Below are positions 55,091 through 64,000 of a stretch of DNA of 64,000 nucleotides, piece after piece. Position 1 is the first letter of the stretch, and the number at the start of each line of letters is the position of its first letter. Both the position numbers and the translations under genes were made by a program. The notes under the pieces are model-generated. The model ran no database searches. It had not been told where the DNA came from and saw only the letters and a program-made list of their open reading frames with translations. Where the stretch lies: positions 5,394,001 through 5,458,000 of the forward strand of contig NC_090134.1 of assembly GCF_040581485.1 (NCBI RefSeq), in the 5' to 3' direction. Source of the DNA: Linepithema humile. Lineage: Eukaryota > Arthropoda > Insecta > Hymenoptera > Formicidae.

Positions 55091-55322
55091 CTCTCTCCCT
55101 TTTCGCCGTTTGCTCGTTTCCTTCCCGTTTGCCAGCTCCACCTCGGATAAAACCGCTACGGTTAGCTCTCCCGAAGTTATCTCGATCTCGTTTTAAAATA
55201 ATCCAACTCACCCCCGACCACCCTCGTCCTCACCATCGTCGCCGCCCCCGGGGGCGATCTTCGAGCTTAGTTCCCCAGCGTGGATTCACCGCACCCGTTT
55301 TACCTTCCGTTAGCAACCCTTT

Positions 55323-55394
55323 GCTCTCTCTCTCTCTCTCTCTCTTCCTCTCTCTCTCTCTCTCCCCCTCTCTCTCTCTCTCTCTCTCTCTCTC
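55323..55394 (+). repeat. (CT)n microsatellite with CC interruptions, about 72 bp
   Basis: Three CT runs separated by TTCC and CCCC. It ends at CATGCATCC. Confidence 0.96.
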
Positions 55395-56160
55395 ATGCAT
55401 CCTTCACCCTCCGCCTCACCTTCACCCTTCCAAACTCACTAAACCCAGACTGCGGCCGCAATTAGAAACCGCGGCGCGGCCCAGAAACGCGGCCGCTTTA
55501 AACGCCGCGGGCCACCGCCGCCGCACTTTCCACTTCCGAGGAAGAGAGGAAGAGAGAGAGGAACCCGAAGAAAGACGGGCAATGGAACGTCGCCACGAAT
55601 CCGATAAAACAAAAGAGTTACGAAAGATTGCGGCCGCGATCGTGGAAGTTTTCGTGGTAGCATCACAGGACAATCCGAGTTCGCAGAGCGAACAATAACT
55701 TTATGATTTATTTTCTCCCATATTTTGATTACGTATTGCCAATAACATAACATCGTAGTACGGGTAAACCTCATGTGTTAATTGTGCACGTTAAAACCGG
55801 TAAAATTGCAAAACAAGTCTTAATAAGCGCGCAGCAATGTGGCGCTACTATTGATTGTACATCGTCTCGGCTTCGAAATATCGATCTTACCGGAGCGAGT
55901 AACATTGTTGCTAGTCCGGCTCGCTTTCCCGACGGAAATAAAATTTGCATTCTCATAACGGCATTCCGCGACGAAGTCTCGCACGAATTCTAACTGCGTA
56001 CAAAGCGAAGGCGCCGCCGGGCATCGCCCGGTACTTTGCAAGATGGAAAGGGCGAGGAAGGACAAAAGCGAATTGCGACGTCGCCCGTGCGGCAAGGCAA
56101 AAAAGTTCAGAAAGATCCTGGAGTAACGGCAGCGTTTCAATTTATCGGGCATGCGGAGGA

Positions 56161-56212
56161 GCGAAAGAGAAAAAGAGAAAGAGAGAGAGAGAGCGAGAGA
56201 GGGAAAGAGAGA
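56161..56212 (+). repeat. (GA)n-rich purine tract, about 52 bp
   Basis: GAAAGAGAAAAAGAGAAAG passes into GA runs broken by GC and GGG. Confidence 0.9.
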
Positions 56213-56900
56213 ATCCGTCTTGGAAAATGCGGCGTTATACCTTATTCTTACGTTAATCCGTTAAATTCTTAATAATAGTTTTCCCAGACGGAAGACAGCA
56301 AAATACCAGCGGGTCTGCGAGGAAGGATCTGAGTTACGTCCGCTTTGCCGAGCACGACCACGGTTAAAGACCACGGGGTATCGTTAAATTTCTCCAGAAG
56401 AGGTGGAAAAGGGAATCTTCCTGACCGGCGAGCAATTTTCGTGGTCATAGGCGGAGCTAAAATTTATTTTTTTATCAGGAAAGATTTCGCACTTTTATAA
56501 AGGGGAAGAAATTTGTTACGCTGAAATAATTGCGCGCCAGATTTCGGTGAATGTCGAAAATTTTCACAATATATTCTCCCCGCTATCTATTTTATATTTC
56601 ACAATCCCTTTTATTCCATTATATTCCGTATTTTTTCTGCTTCTTATATCTTATTATGCCACGGTCCTGACCGCGCACAAAATCGATCTTTCAATAGCGG
56701 ATCTTCGTGAACATCGTGCCGGTATGCAGCGAACAATATCGCTGGCTCGACAAGGAAGAAAGTACGTTCTTCTCCCTATGGTTACGGGTGAGTGGAAAAA
56801 GCCGCGGTATTAGAAAGCGGAGCCTTTGTCCGGCGACTTCATTGTCCGCGTCGCGAAAATATTCAGGAAGCCCGACGATGAGAAACCGGCCCGGCCCCTT

Positions 56901-56913
56901 CCCCCCCCCCCCC
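56901..56913 (+). repeat. C homopolymer, 13 bp
   Basis: A run of thirteen C following CGGCCCCTT. Runs of this length are prone to sequencing and replication slippage, so the exact count may be unreliable. Confidence 0.85.
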
Positions 56914-57647
56914 GCTGGACGCACGTTATCGCTCTTTATGCGGCTGGTCGATTAAAGTATGAATAATTTATACTCGTTCGTCGCGGCTCGCGCGCGTATA
57001 TTTGGAGAATTTCCAGCGGGAGAATTCGATCGAGCGAAATCGACCCTTTGACATCGAAACGACGCTTTTACTTTAATCCTCTGTGAATCGGGAGGACTTC
57101 CGAGGCATACCGCCGTGCATTCATTCAAAATGCAGTGTATAGTTAGTTTAATCCGGATAGGAACTGTTTCACCGAACTCTATTATAAATTCAAAAAGCGA
57201 TTCCGAACGCTTATTGCGAAAATATCTAACGTTTATATTCGATTTTCACTGTATAATAAACGCTTTTCGATATTTAGAATGATTAAAAAAACAATCGCAA
57301 AATTGTGTTATCAATTTTGTAACATTCACGTATTACTACAGAGAGCTTTGTGTACCTACGTAATATATGTATGTTTCGTATAATATGCGTTCAAACTTTT
57401 AATAATTTCGAAAACGTTTACAATTATATTACACCAAAAAATGACTTCTCCACGCCGATTAGTTACGAATTAATGGTGTTATTTCCTCGGGGAAATTACA
57501 AAATTGAATTAGAGAGGAATAAATGTTCAGCTTAAATAGCGGACGTAACCCATTCCGCTCCTGCGACTACACGATCGTTATTGCTGTCGCTAAAAATGGT
57601 AATCGCAGCGATGGCGCAAGAAACACTTTATCGAAAGTATCATCCAC

Positions 57648-57693
57648 GATGGAGCATTAAGCGTTAAAACGCGATAGCGCTTAATGCTCCATC
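57648..57693 (+). other. hairpin with 19-bp stem
   Basis: GATGGAGCATTAAGCG (57648-57663) pairs perfectly with CGCTTAATGCTCCATC (57678-57693). One T-G and two A-T pairs extend the stem inward and leave an 8-base loop. It is transcribable as a small stem-loop. No matching tRNA or known microRNA was recognised. Confidence 0.75.
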
Positions 57694-58607
57694 CCGGGAT
57701 TCATTAAGCCACACGCTTTCGCGCTTATATCCGTCGTCGCTTCCGAGATCGCAAAATAAAACGCTCGACCTTATCGCGAGCGCGGTCGCATCTTTTCGTA
57801 TGCTAATTAAGCGAGCTTTATTACGCGCTCGGCCCCTTTCCCTCCCGCCACGTTCCATTTTTCCGATGACATCCGCGCGGATTTACGGCGGCGCGCTTCT
57901 TCTTCATCTTTCTAACACTTTCAAAAAAACTGACGCTAGTTACCTTCCCTTATTTTAACGAAATGAAGAACGATATCTTCTTCGCCATTATATTTATTAC
58001 TAAGGGCCATAATAAAAATTAATGACTTCGGCAAAGTGTGCTGAAGTAATTAATCTTTGTACATCTCATTTCTTCGCTCGGCAACGAGGATCCGTGGATC
58101 GGCGCGTGCGCGCGCGTACTTGTCAGCATATATATATCTAATATAAATTTATCCCGGGATGCTGATTTATCCCGACTCCGTCATCGCGGCGCCGAAGGAG
58201 GGATGATTCGCGACATGTCACGTCCTCGCGTCGTCATCGGTACTATAAATTCCGCGGATCGATCGATCGAACGGCAACGCGCGCGCGTTCTCGTTGATAT
58301 TCCGCGGGTATAATCTCCCGCGGGCGCCACGCGATGCATTCGTCGCCGCCGCAAGCGGTAGCGGCAACAATATCGCGTTACCTACCTCTCTACCTTTTCC
58401 TCTTTCTCCCTCTGTCTCTCTCCTCTGAAATCCCGTCTCCGAATCCCACGCTTGCGGAACATCGTCGCGTCCTCCGTTCCCTTCTATCTTTCTTTCCTTT
58501 TTTGCGCACGGCAAGTTTTCTCGTTAGCATTCCGTGTCTCGCGCACCGTGTTCTCGCGGTTCAATTTGTTCGCTATGCATAAGGCATTATGTGGCCGACT
58601 GGAACGC

Positions 58608-58630
58608 CGTCGTCGTCGTCATCGTCATCA

Positions 58631-58660
<30 letters not shown>
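58608..58660 (+). repeat. (CGT)n microsatellite, about 53 bp, with CAT interruptions
   Basis: CGT units with ATCGTCATCA interruptions near the start and a pure run after that. It lies in a CpG-rich island. Its orientation is the same as the other CGT arrays in the window. Confidence 0.95.
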
Positions 58661-58661
<1 letters not shown>

Positions 58662-58968
58662 GGATGTCGCGACGCGTTGCAGCAGCCAGGCGAGCGCGCA
58701 CGCTGGTGAAGTCGCACTGCGCGCCGTCATTGCAGGCGAACGTGCTTTACGTGGTCGCATTTACCAAAATTTACGCCTCTACGTTAACCCGCCGCTCGCA
58801 CCGCCCGCGCCCGGTGTCGGGGAACGCTATCCCGAGAATACGAGCGCGAAATGGGTCTCACTTTTCTCAAGGAAATGGCTTCCCGTCCCGAGACACTGTG
58901 TAGTAGTAGCGCCATAGTGTACGCCACCGCGACGCGGAATACGCTTTGTACGACACCGTCGCGACGTG

Positions 58969-58989
58969 CCCGAGTCCCGAGTCCCGACT
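58969..58989 (+). repeat. 7-bp tandem repeat, three copies
   Basis: CCCGAGT, CCCGAGT, CCCGACT in direct succession in GC-rich DNA. Confidence 0.7.
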
Positions 58990-59733
58990 AAGGATTCTAT
59001 ACGCCTCTTGTGCGCGTCGTCCGCATCCTCCTCCTTCTCGTCCGCCGTGTATTTCTCACGGCTCTATATTGCACAAGACACATAGTGGATAAACTCAACA
59101 ATAACTGAGACTAAAGGCGTTAAATTCTACTGCTGATTGTGAGAAAGCCGCCATCGCGTAAATCAACATTTTTATATTTTGTATATAGCATTTCTTCATA
59201 AATCGAGTATCAATGCATCGATACTCACACATTTGTAGGTCAGTGAAACGAAGCGATCTTGATATATCCGAATAACAATAAATTATTTTCCATTGTTAGA
59301 AATATCAGTGATTTAATCCAGCGTTTCTTTTTCCACAATTGTCGATCGACAAAGGAATTGAATTAACTTGGATATTTCGAACTAAGCGACGAATCATATT
59401 TACGCTACCCCTTCGTCACGCTCGACTTTCCGACGGGAATCGGGGGTTGTCGACCGCGCGGAATGGGGTCCTTTCGACATTTTCGGCTTTTCGTGTCGAC
59501 GTGGCAGCGACAGCATCACGAGGGACGTATTTCGCGACGCGACACCGTGAAGCGTTTCAAATAGAACGTCGCGCTAACCATTCCATGCACGCCCGGCGCC
59601 GCACTCCGACATATCATATTCCGGCCGCCGCCTTTTTTCCTGCATATTGTGCGCGCCGCGCTCTATATATTCCTTTGTTGCGTTAAATGCCGCGTTCCCT
59701 TCCCCGCGCGACGATTCGCGCGACGCCTTATTG

Positions 59734-59769
59734 CAGTATGCGCGACAGTACGCACGACAATACGCTACG
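59734..59769 (+). repeat. 12-bp tandem repeat, three copies, beside the mariner
   Basis: Three adjacent units read CAGTATGCGCGA, CAGTACGCACGA and CAATACGCTACG. They differ from each other at a few positions. The array ends 8 bp before the mariner target TA. It lies in GC-rich flanking DNA and has no recognised function. Confidence 0.8.
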
Positions 59770-59779
59770 CGCCTTATTA

Positions 59780-59807
59780 CTAGGTGCGCAACTAAGTTTC
59801 CGGGTTT
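59780..59807 (+). repeat. mariner left terminal inverted repeat (28 bp)
   Basis: This is the transposase 3' side terminal repeat. It starts with CTAGGTGCGCAACTAAG and ends in CCGGGTTT. It is the exact reverse complement of 60651-60678, so neither end shows decay. A TA at 59778-59779 precedes it. Confidence 0.95.
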
Positions 59808-59856
59808 TTTTTATCAATGCAAAATGGAAAATTTCAAGAGAAATACAAAAAACGGT

Positions 59857-60506
59857 TTATTCAAAATATCGTCCCTCGCTAGCTACACATTTTTGCCATC
59901 TCTCTGGCAATACATGAATACCGCGACGATAAAACGACGCGTCTTTGAATCGAAACCATTCATCCAACCAATTCTGCACTTCTTCGAAATTGGCCAAGTG
60001 TAGCCCAGCCAAGCCATGCGCCATCGACCGGAACAAGTGATAATCGGAAGGGGCCAGGTCTGGTGAATACAGCGGGTGCGGTAGCAGATCCCATTTCAGC
60101 GTTTTGATGGTGTCCTGGACGATGGAAGTGCGATGGCACGGAGCGTTGTCGTGCTGCAATATTACTCGTTCGTGTCTCGTGTCCCATTCTGGCCGTTTTT
60201 CGAGCAATGCATGGTTCAAATTTATCAGTTGTTGTTGTCTTGTGTTTGCGTATCATTTTCATCCAATAACGCTTGCAGATCGGCGTCCTCAAATGTTTTT
60301 GGTCTTCCGGAGCGCTCCTTGTCCTCAGTGTCGAAATCGCCACTTCTGAAGCGTTTAAACCAATCTTTACAGGTAGTTTTCGATGGTGCATGTTTGCCGT
60401 AGGCTTTCTTAAGCAAACGACCTGCTTCAGCTGCATTTTCTTTCAAGTTGAAGCAGAAAAGCAAAGCTTCCCGCAAATGCTGTTTAGTTGGCACAAAACT
60501 CGACAT
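59857..60506 (-). pseudogene. mariner transposase remnant (N-terminal and C-terminal parts fused out of frame)
   Basis: In an intact element this gene encodes a transposase of about 345 residues with two N-terminal helix-turn-helix motifs and a DD34D catalytic domain. The start is an ATG at 60504-60506 (MSSFVPTKQHLREALLF), the usual mariner N-terminus. The first helix-turn-helix region and the GRPK-type linker (SGRPKTFED) are present. This frame ends in DTQTQDNNN and a TGA at 60225-60227. The C-terminal part follows in another frame: it has LQHDNAPCH (second catalytic Asp), then SPDLAPSDYH whose final Asp lies 35 residues later (34 between, as in DD34D), then LPERWQKCVASEGRYFE and a TAA at 59857-59859. 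Missing are roughly 130 residues: the second helix-turn-helix, the WVP linker and the segment with the first catalytic Asp. No active enzyme can result. Confidence 0.93.
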
Positions 60507-60650
60507 CTTTATTGTTAGAAAAAAATTTTTGCGTTGCGATATGTGTTGGTATTATAACTGGTTATTGTTGACAGATGTCCAAGTTAATAAAAAAACACAA
60601 CTTTAGACATGTATATCGACTACATGTATCGTTAGCGCCATTCATGTGTG

Positions 60651-60678
60651 AAACCCGGAAACTTAGTTGCGCACCTAG
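60651..60678 (-). repeat. mariner right terminal inverted repeat (28 bp)
   Basis: This is the transposase 5' side terminal repeat. It begins AAACCCGGAAACTTAG on the plus strand and matches the left repeat perfectly when reversed. A TA at 60679-60680 follows. About 144 bp of untranslated leader separates it from the transposase ATG. Confidence 0.95.
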
Positions 60679-60680
60679 TA

Positions 60681-63600
60681 CGTATTCACCAGTTTCTTTC
60701 CATTTCCTCTGCCCGCCCTCTCATGTCCAATTTATTGCGCGCACTTGCAATTCTCTTTGTGGCGAAGGCCTCCTTTTTGTCGGAAGTACAACCAGTAAGT
60801 ACAACAAGTACCGAGAGAGGATCTCAAACCGTATTATTAAATTTCTTGGCTGAACTACACTGGAAAATATAGCGTCGCGCCACTGTATAGTCATTGTTCA
60901 TTAAAATACAAATTCCCTATTATCGTCCTTTGTCAAGAGCAGCTTGTGTTAAGAGTCGCGCAATCGGCTTTTCCCTTGCCGTACGGTTTCCCGCGTACAT
61001 TTTTCGATAAAGCTATCCGGATACAGTAAGCATATTTAAATGAGATTTCCGTCGTTCTTTTGCGCACGCCATCATGCTATGAATACGGTAAACGCCGAAG
61101 CGCCGTAGTCGACCGATATCGACGACGATTAACGACTAACAAATACTCCGTTCGCGAAGTGAGCGTACTGCAGATAAGCGTAAGCTCTCTTTGCTTGCAA
61201 ATTGTATACCATCGCGAAATTATAGCCCTCCGTAAATACGCCGGCGATATTCCCTCGCAAAACTGTACGCCGCGATGGCTGTACGTACGTAAAACTCGTC
61301 GACGATAGAAGTCTGTGATTTGACGGAAAGAAAAAGAGAGAAAGAGACGCGAAGGCGTGGAGAAAATACGTGTGTATTGTCGCCGGTAAATTCTGACGCA
61401 CACCTCGTGGCATTTTGGTGTTTTCGTAAGTTTGTCCTTCTCTCTTTCTTTCTTTTTCTCTTCATTTCCGCACACACATACACGCACACACACACCGGCG
61501 CACGAGAGGACGAAAAGAAAATGAAAACACGAGAGGTATCGCGCGACACACTCAGGAAATAGGAATAATACCGCGACGAGAGAGTATTCCTCGTAGAAAT
61601 TACTGTGTCGCGTCTGCAATTTTTCACGAGGAGACACCGGCTGGGTTGCAACAGCGCGTTTGTCCACACACAACTTGTGCGCTCGGAGCGACCGCGTGCG
61701 CGAAAATTTTCTGGCCGTTGAGCCGGCAAGAGAGCCCCAGAAAGAAAATTCGCCGGAGGGCAGATTGCAGGTATTTATATGCATCGCGCCCTTTCCATAA
61801 TGTATTATTTGAAAAATGTTTCTCTTCACATCTTGCTGCAGAGGGTATCTCAAAATTTATATCCCCTGGAGAAATAAAGAAATTCTTTGACTAAATAAAA
61901 AAGGTTTTTTGTGATATTGACTTTCTTAACATAAAGAATATTAAATATTTCGCGTTAAATTACGGTTTTCTCTTTTAGAAAACAAAAGCGTCAAAGATTT
62001 TACCATTTTTATGAAAGTTTTCGAAACGACTAATGCGAATTTCTTTTATGTGACTTTATTTTTACCGCAATATGGACATGTCATCTACTTTTCGGATTAT
62101 GAAAAGAAGATTGTGACAGCGTTTATCAGAGAAAATACCTATCTAAATTATCGGTTCGTATCGCGATGAATTTATTTTCGCTATTCTTCACATTTTGTCC
62201 TGCAATGACTACGGATATACGTACAAACGTGCAGAAATGTCGGAAAGCCATTCCATACATTTTCGCGTATAGTTATCAAATGTGACCGATCAAACGCGCC
62301 TAATGCTTCGTAATTGACCGTAAGCTTTGATATTACGATCCATAGAAAATTGAGGTTAACGACCATTTAATTTGCACTGATTATACGTAGCGTCCGAAAG
62401 TATCGGGACGCTAATTGAACGGCGGATTGACCCTTCCCGTCGCTGGTATGGTGCTCGTTAGTAGGAAAAATCAAATAACGGACAGCCATACCTGTAACAA
62501 TGAAACAAGTCATATAAGCTTCGAGCCGTTGGTACGATCAAACAACACGGAACGCGGGGGATAATGGCCCCGAGTCGTGAGTTGTCGCAGTTAATCCCGT
62601 AAAGGGGATATTGTGTCGTGCAAAAGTTTTCGAGTATGCCCTCGTTTGATAACGTTTTCATTGATAACGCGACGAAATAATTTTCATTTTCTCACTGGCC
62701 GGCGCGATCAGCGACGTCGACGCGTTCGGAACGTGTTTGTGGACGAGCGAGGGGTCGATTTTCTGCACGCACGAACGATCGTCTTCCACCGCCCTCTTCT
62801 CCCCGCCTCTACGCCGTTTCGCGTAATCGACTGCACTAAGTCAAGCGCGGCAAACGGGCTTGCTGAAATCGGTGTATGTCTAATGACTAGGAATATGTAC
62901 TGAGCTTTAAGGCGCAGCACACGGTGCGTGCTGTCTGTAGTCAGTGGTAAAATCCGGTATTAGTCCGTGAATCGCGTTCACGCACGTGCGAACGATACTC
63001 ACGTCTTTCTGTGTACACACTGTGCACGTATACGTGCGTACACCTGCGGACTCGACTCGGCGCGGACGTGCGTGACGAGGAGTGGAATAACGACGGCCGT
63101 AATGGAAGGAGTGAAACAAGAGCACGAGTGCTAATCGCCGCGAGTTTGCGTGAAACATAAAACGGGCATCGGGCACCGGCGCGCGCGAGCGACCCGTATT
63201 AACCGTTGCCGGAATCGTTTCCCACAAGCTAGAGAGGCGCAAAGCACCGCTTCTCACGCGCCGTACGAAGAAGATATGCGAGAAAATTGTTGTAATATTT
63301 AATTGCGATCGAACCGAGACTCTGATAACGCTCCGACGCCGTTCGTCGCCAGTGGTGGATTACCGCAAAAGCGCACGGCTGTAACTCAGTTTTGTCTTCT
63401 CGACAATTTTGTTTATCACTTAAAATTATACGGATACTATAAGACCTCATTATCTGTTTTTCTCTCCGAAGATTAAACCAGTCGAAACTTCTTAATCTCT
63501 TCAACTTAAATAACTTTGTAATCAGGCGTCAATGTCAACGTTGGCGATAAAAAAATCGTTTCGAAAAATTCCCATTCGTCACAACCTGCACAAGTTTCAT

Positions 63601-64000
63601 GATCACGTCGAAGTAAGATTGTCGTCGTATTAAGCGACTCAACTGAGGAGAAAGTTCTCGTATTGTCGTGTGTCAGGAAAGCGAAAAATTGAGACGTTTC
63701 TTCCGGCGAGCACGAAGCCGACGAGGAAACACGGCGTTTCGCCGTCAGTCGATCCGCGTCGAAAAAGGAGGCGAGAGATACACGTGCCGCGGAGTTTCGG
63801 AGCTGATTGATATAATAGCATCGCCGCGAGACATCGAACCGCTACGTTTTTGCGCGCCGTACGATTTTCAGCTTGACGAAGTTCCATTACGATCGCCATA
63901 AATCTTTCGACGAGTGTTCGCGCCTCTTAAACAGCCTTCTATATTGCAATTTAGCTGTCCAATATTTCTCTTTCGCGACAATTTTACGTTTACTTTAGTG
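60681..64000. other. non-coding flank of the mariner
   Basis: The longest open frame of the window lies here (258 codons, minus, 61077-61853). It contains Val-Cys repeats from a short CA run (61470-61496) and a Glu/Lys/Arg string from a T/C-rich tract at about 61436-61465. Another minus frame is open for 169 codons over the same DNA. I see no domain and treat both as accidental. AT-rich DNA lies at 61840-62170; 62700-63260 is GC-rich. Confidence 0.5.
62388..62413 (+). repeat. short inverted repeat, possible remnant of a Tc1-like end
   Basis: TAGCGTCC and GGACGCTA surround GAAAGTATCG. The phrase GTCCGAAAGTATCGGGAC resembles ends of some Tc1-like transposons. No partner end or transposase fragment was seen, so this could be chance. 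Confidence 0.3.

Larger units (their letters stand above)
54661..55722. other. long pyrimidine-skewed block
   Basis: From about 54790 to 55440 the plus strand is dominated by C and T, including two CT microsatellites. This keeps plus-strand frames open (164 codons at 54702-55196; 189 codons at 55129-55698) with Ser/Leu/Pro-rich translations. I regard them as skew artefacts. 55440-55690 is GC-rich with several NotI-like GCGGCCGC-type strings. Confidence 0.55.
55723..59733. other. non-coding, mixed, with a CpG-rich block at 58080-59000
   Basis: 57150-57540 is AT-rich. 58100-58360 and 58560-59000 are CpG-rich. No protein was recognised in the open frames (127 codons at 58534-58917 span the CGT array). 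59400-59690 is a smaller GC-rich patch leading to the mariner insertion. Confidence 0.5.
59780..60678 (-). mobile_element. mariner (Tc1/mariner superfamily, mauritiana-like) element, internally deleted
   Basis: This is a DNA transposon that moves by cut and paste into TA dinucleotides. Both ends carry the same 28-bp terminal inverted repeat, beginning CTAGGTGCGCAACTAAG, with no mismatch between the copies. The element is flanked by TA on each side (59778-59779 and 60679-60680), the expected target duplication. Its coding strand is minus: the transposase start lies near the right end and the stop near the left end. It is 899 bp long, against about 1.3 kb for an intact mariner, and the missing part is internal. 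The transposase halves read like mauritiana-subfamily mariners, which are known from ants and flies; that assignment rests on memory of the family, not a search. The element is non-autonomous, but identical ends suggest fairly recent insertion and possible mobilisation in trans. Confidence 0.95.

Noticed and set aside
54702..55698. 164- and 189-codon plus-strand frames
   Set aside because: Pyrimidine skew removes stop codons. The translations are Ser/Leu/Pro-rich low complexity.
61077..61853. 258-codon open frame on the minus strand, the longest in the window
   Set aside because: It contains low-complexity Val-Cys and Glu-Lys-Arg stretches derived from simple repeats, a second frame is open over the same DNA, and no domain is recognisable.
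1..64000. CRISPR array, bacterial operons or riboswitches
   Set aside because: The repeats are eukaryotic microsatellites with no spacer pattern, and the mariner and base composition indicate insect DNA.

Overview
The window looks like non-coding DNA from an insect, most likely a hymenopteran and possibly an ant. Four things point that way. CpG-rich islands alternate with AT-rich stretches and CpG is not depleted. There are many long GA/CT, CGT and CA microsatellites. There is no bacterial-style packing of open frames: reading both strands gave no exon series, no recognisable conserved protein domain and no rRNA or convincing tRNA. The one recognisable transposon is a mauritiana-type mariner, a group common in ants and other insects. 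The taxon is an inference; no host gene was found that could fix it.

Layout. 1-720 is a CpG-rich island with a short perfect hairpin. 721-19600 is mostly AT-rich, with a long GA tract (4462-4506), a CT/GCGCTCTCTC tract (8981-9066) and scattered short dyads. 19601-22250 holds a CpG-rich block followed by a diverged local duplication (about 20601 and 21331). 22851-25129 has another CpG-rich block, a pyrimidine-rich stretch and the largest microsatellite, a CGT array of about 119 bp. 25130-32727 is mixed and unremarkable apart from one strong hairpin. 32728-33700 has a CGT array and a GC-rich block, followed by a homeodomain/POU-like AT motif. 36301-36900, 42241-42840, 46201-46800, 51081-51720, 54661-55720 and 58081-59000 are further GC-rich islands, each open in several frames on both strands but resembling no protein I know. 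AT-rich DNA lies between them.

The best supported feature is an 899-bp mariner at 59780-60678 on the minus strand. It has identical 28-bp terminal inverted repeats and a TA target duplication. An internal deletion has removed the second helix-turn-helix and the first catalytic aspartate of the transposase and has put the two remaining halves out of frame. It cannot make transposase, but its intact ends should still be recognisable by a related active enzyme.

No set of host genes working together can be described. The window is best read as an intergenic region or a very long intron. I did not find a convincing undescribed biological system. The items worth a second look are the deleted mariner and its junction, a 19-bp-stem hairpin at 57648-57693, a bulged hairpin at 18124-18180, the local duplication at 20.6/21.3 kb, and the shared strand orientation of all the CGT arrays.
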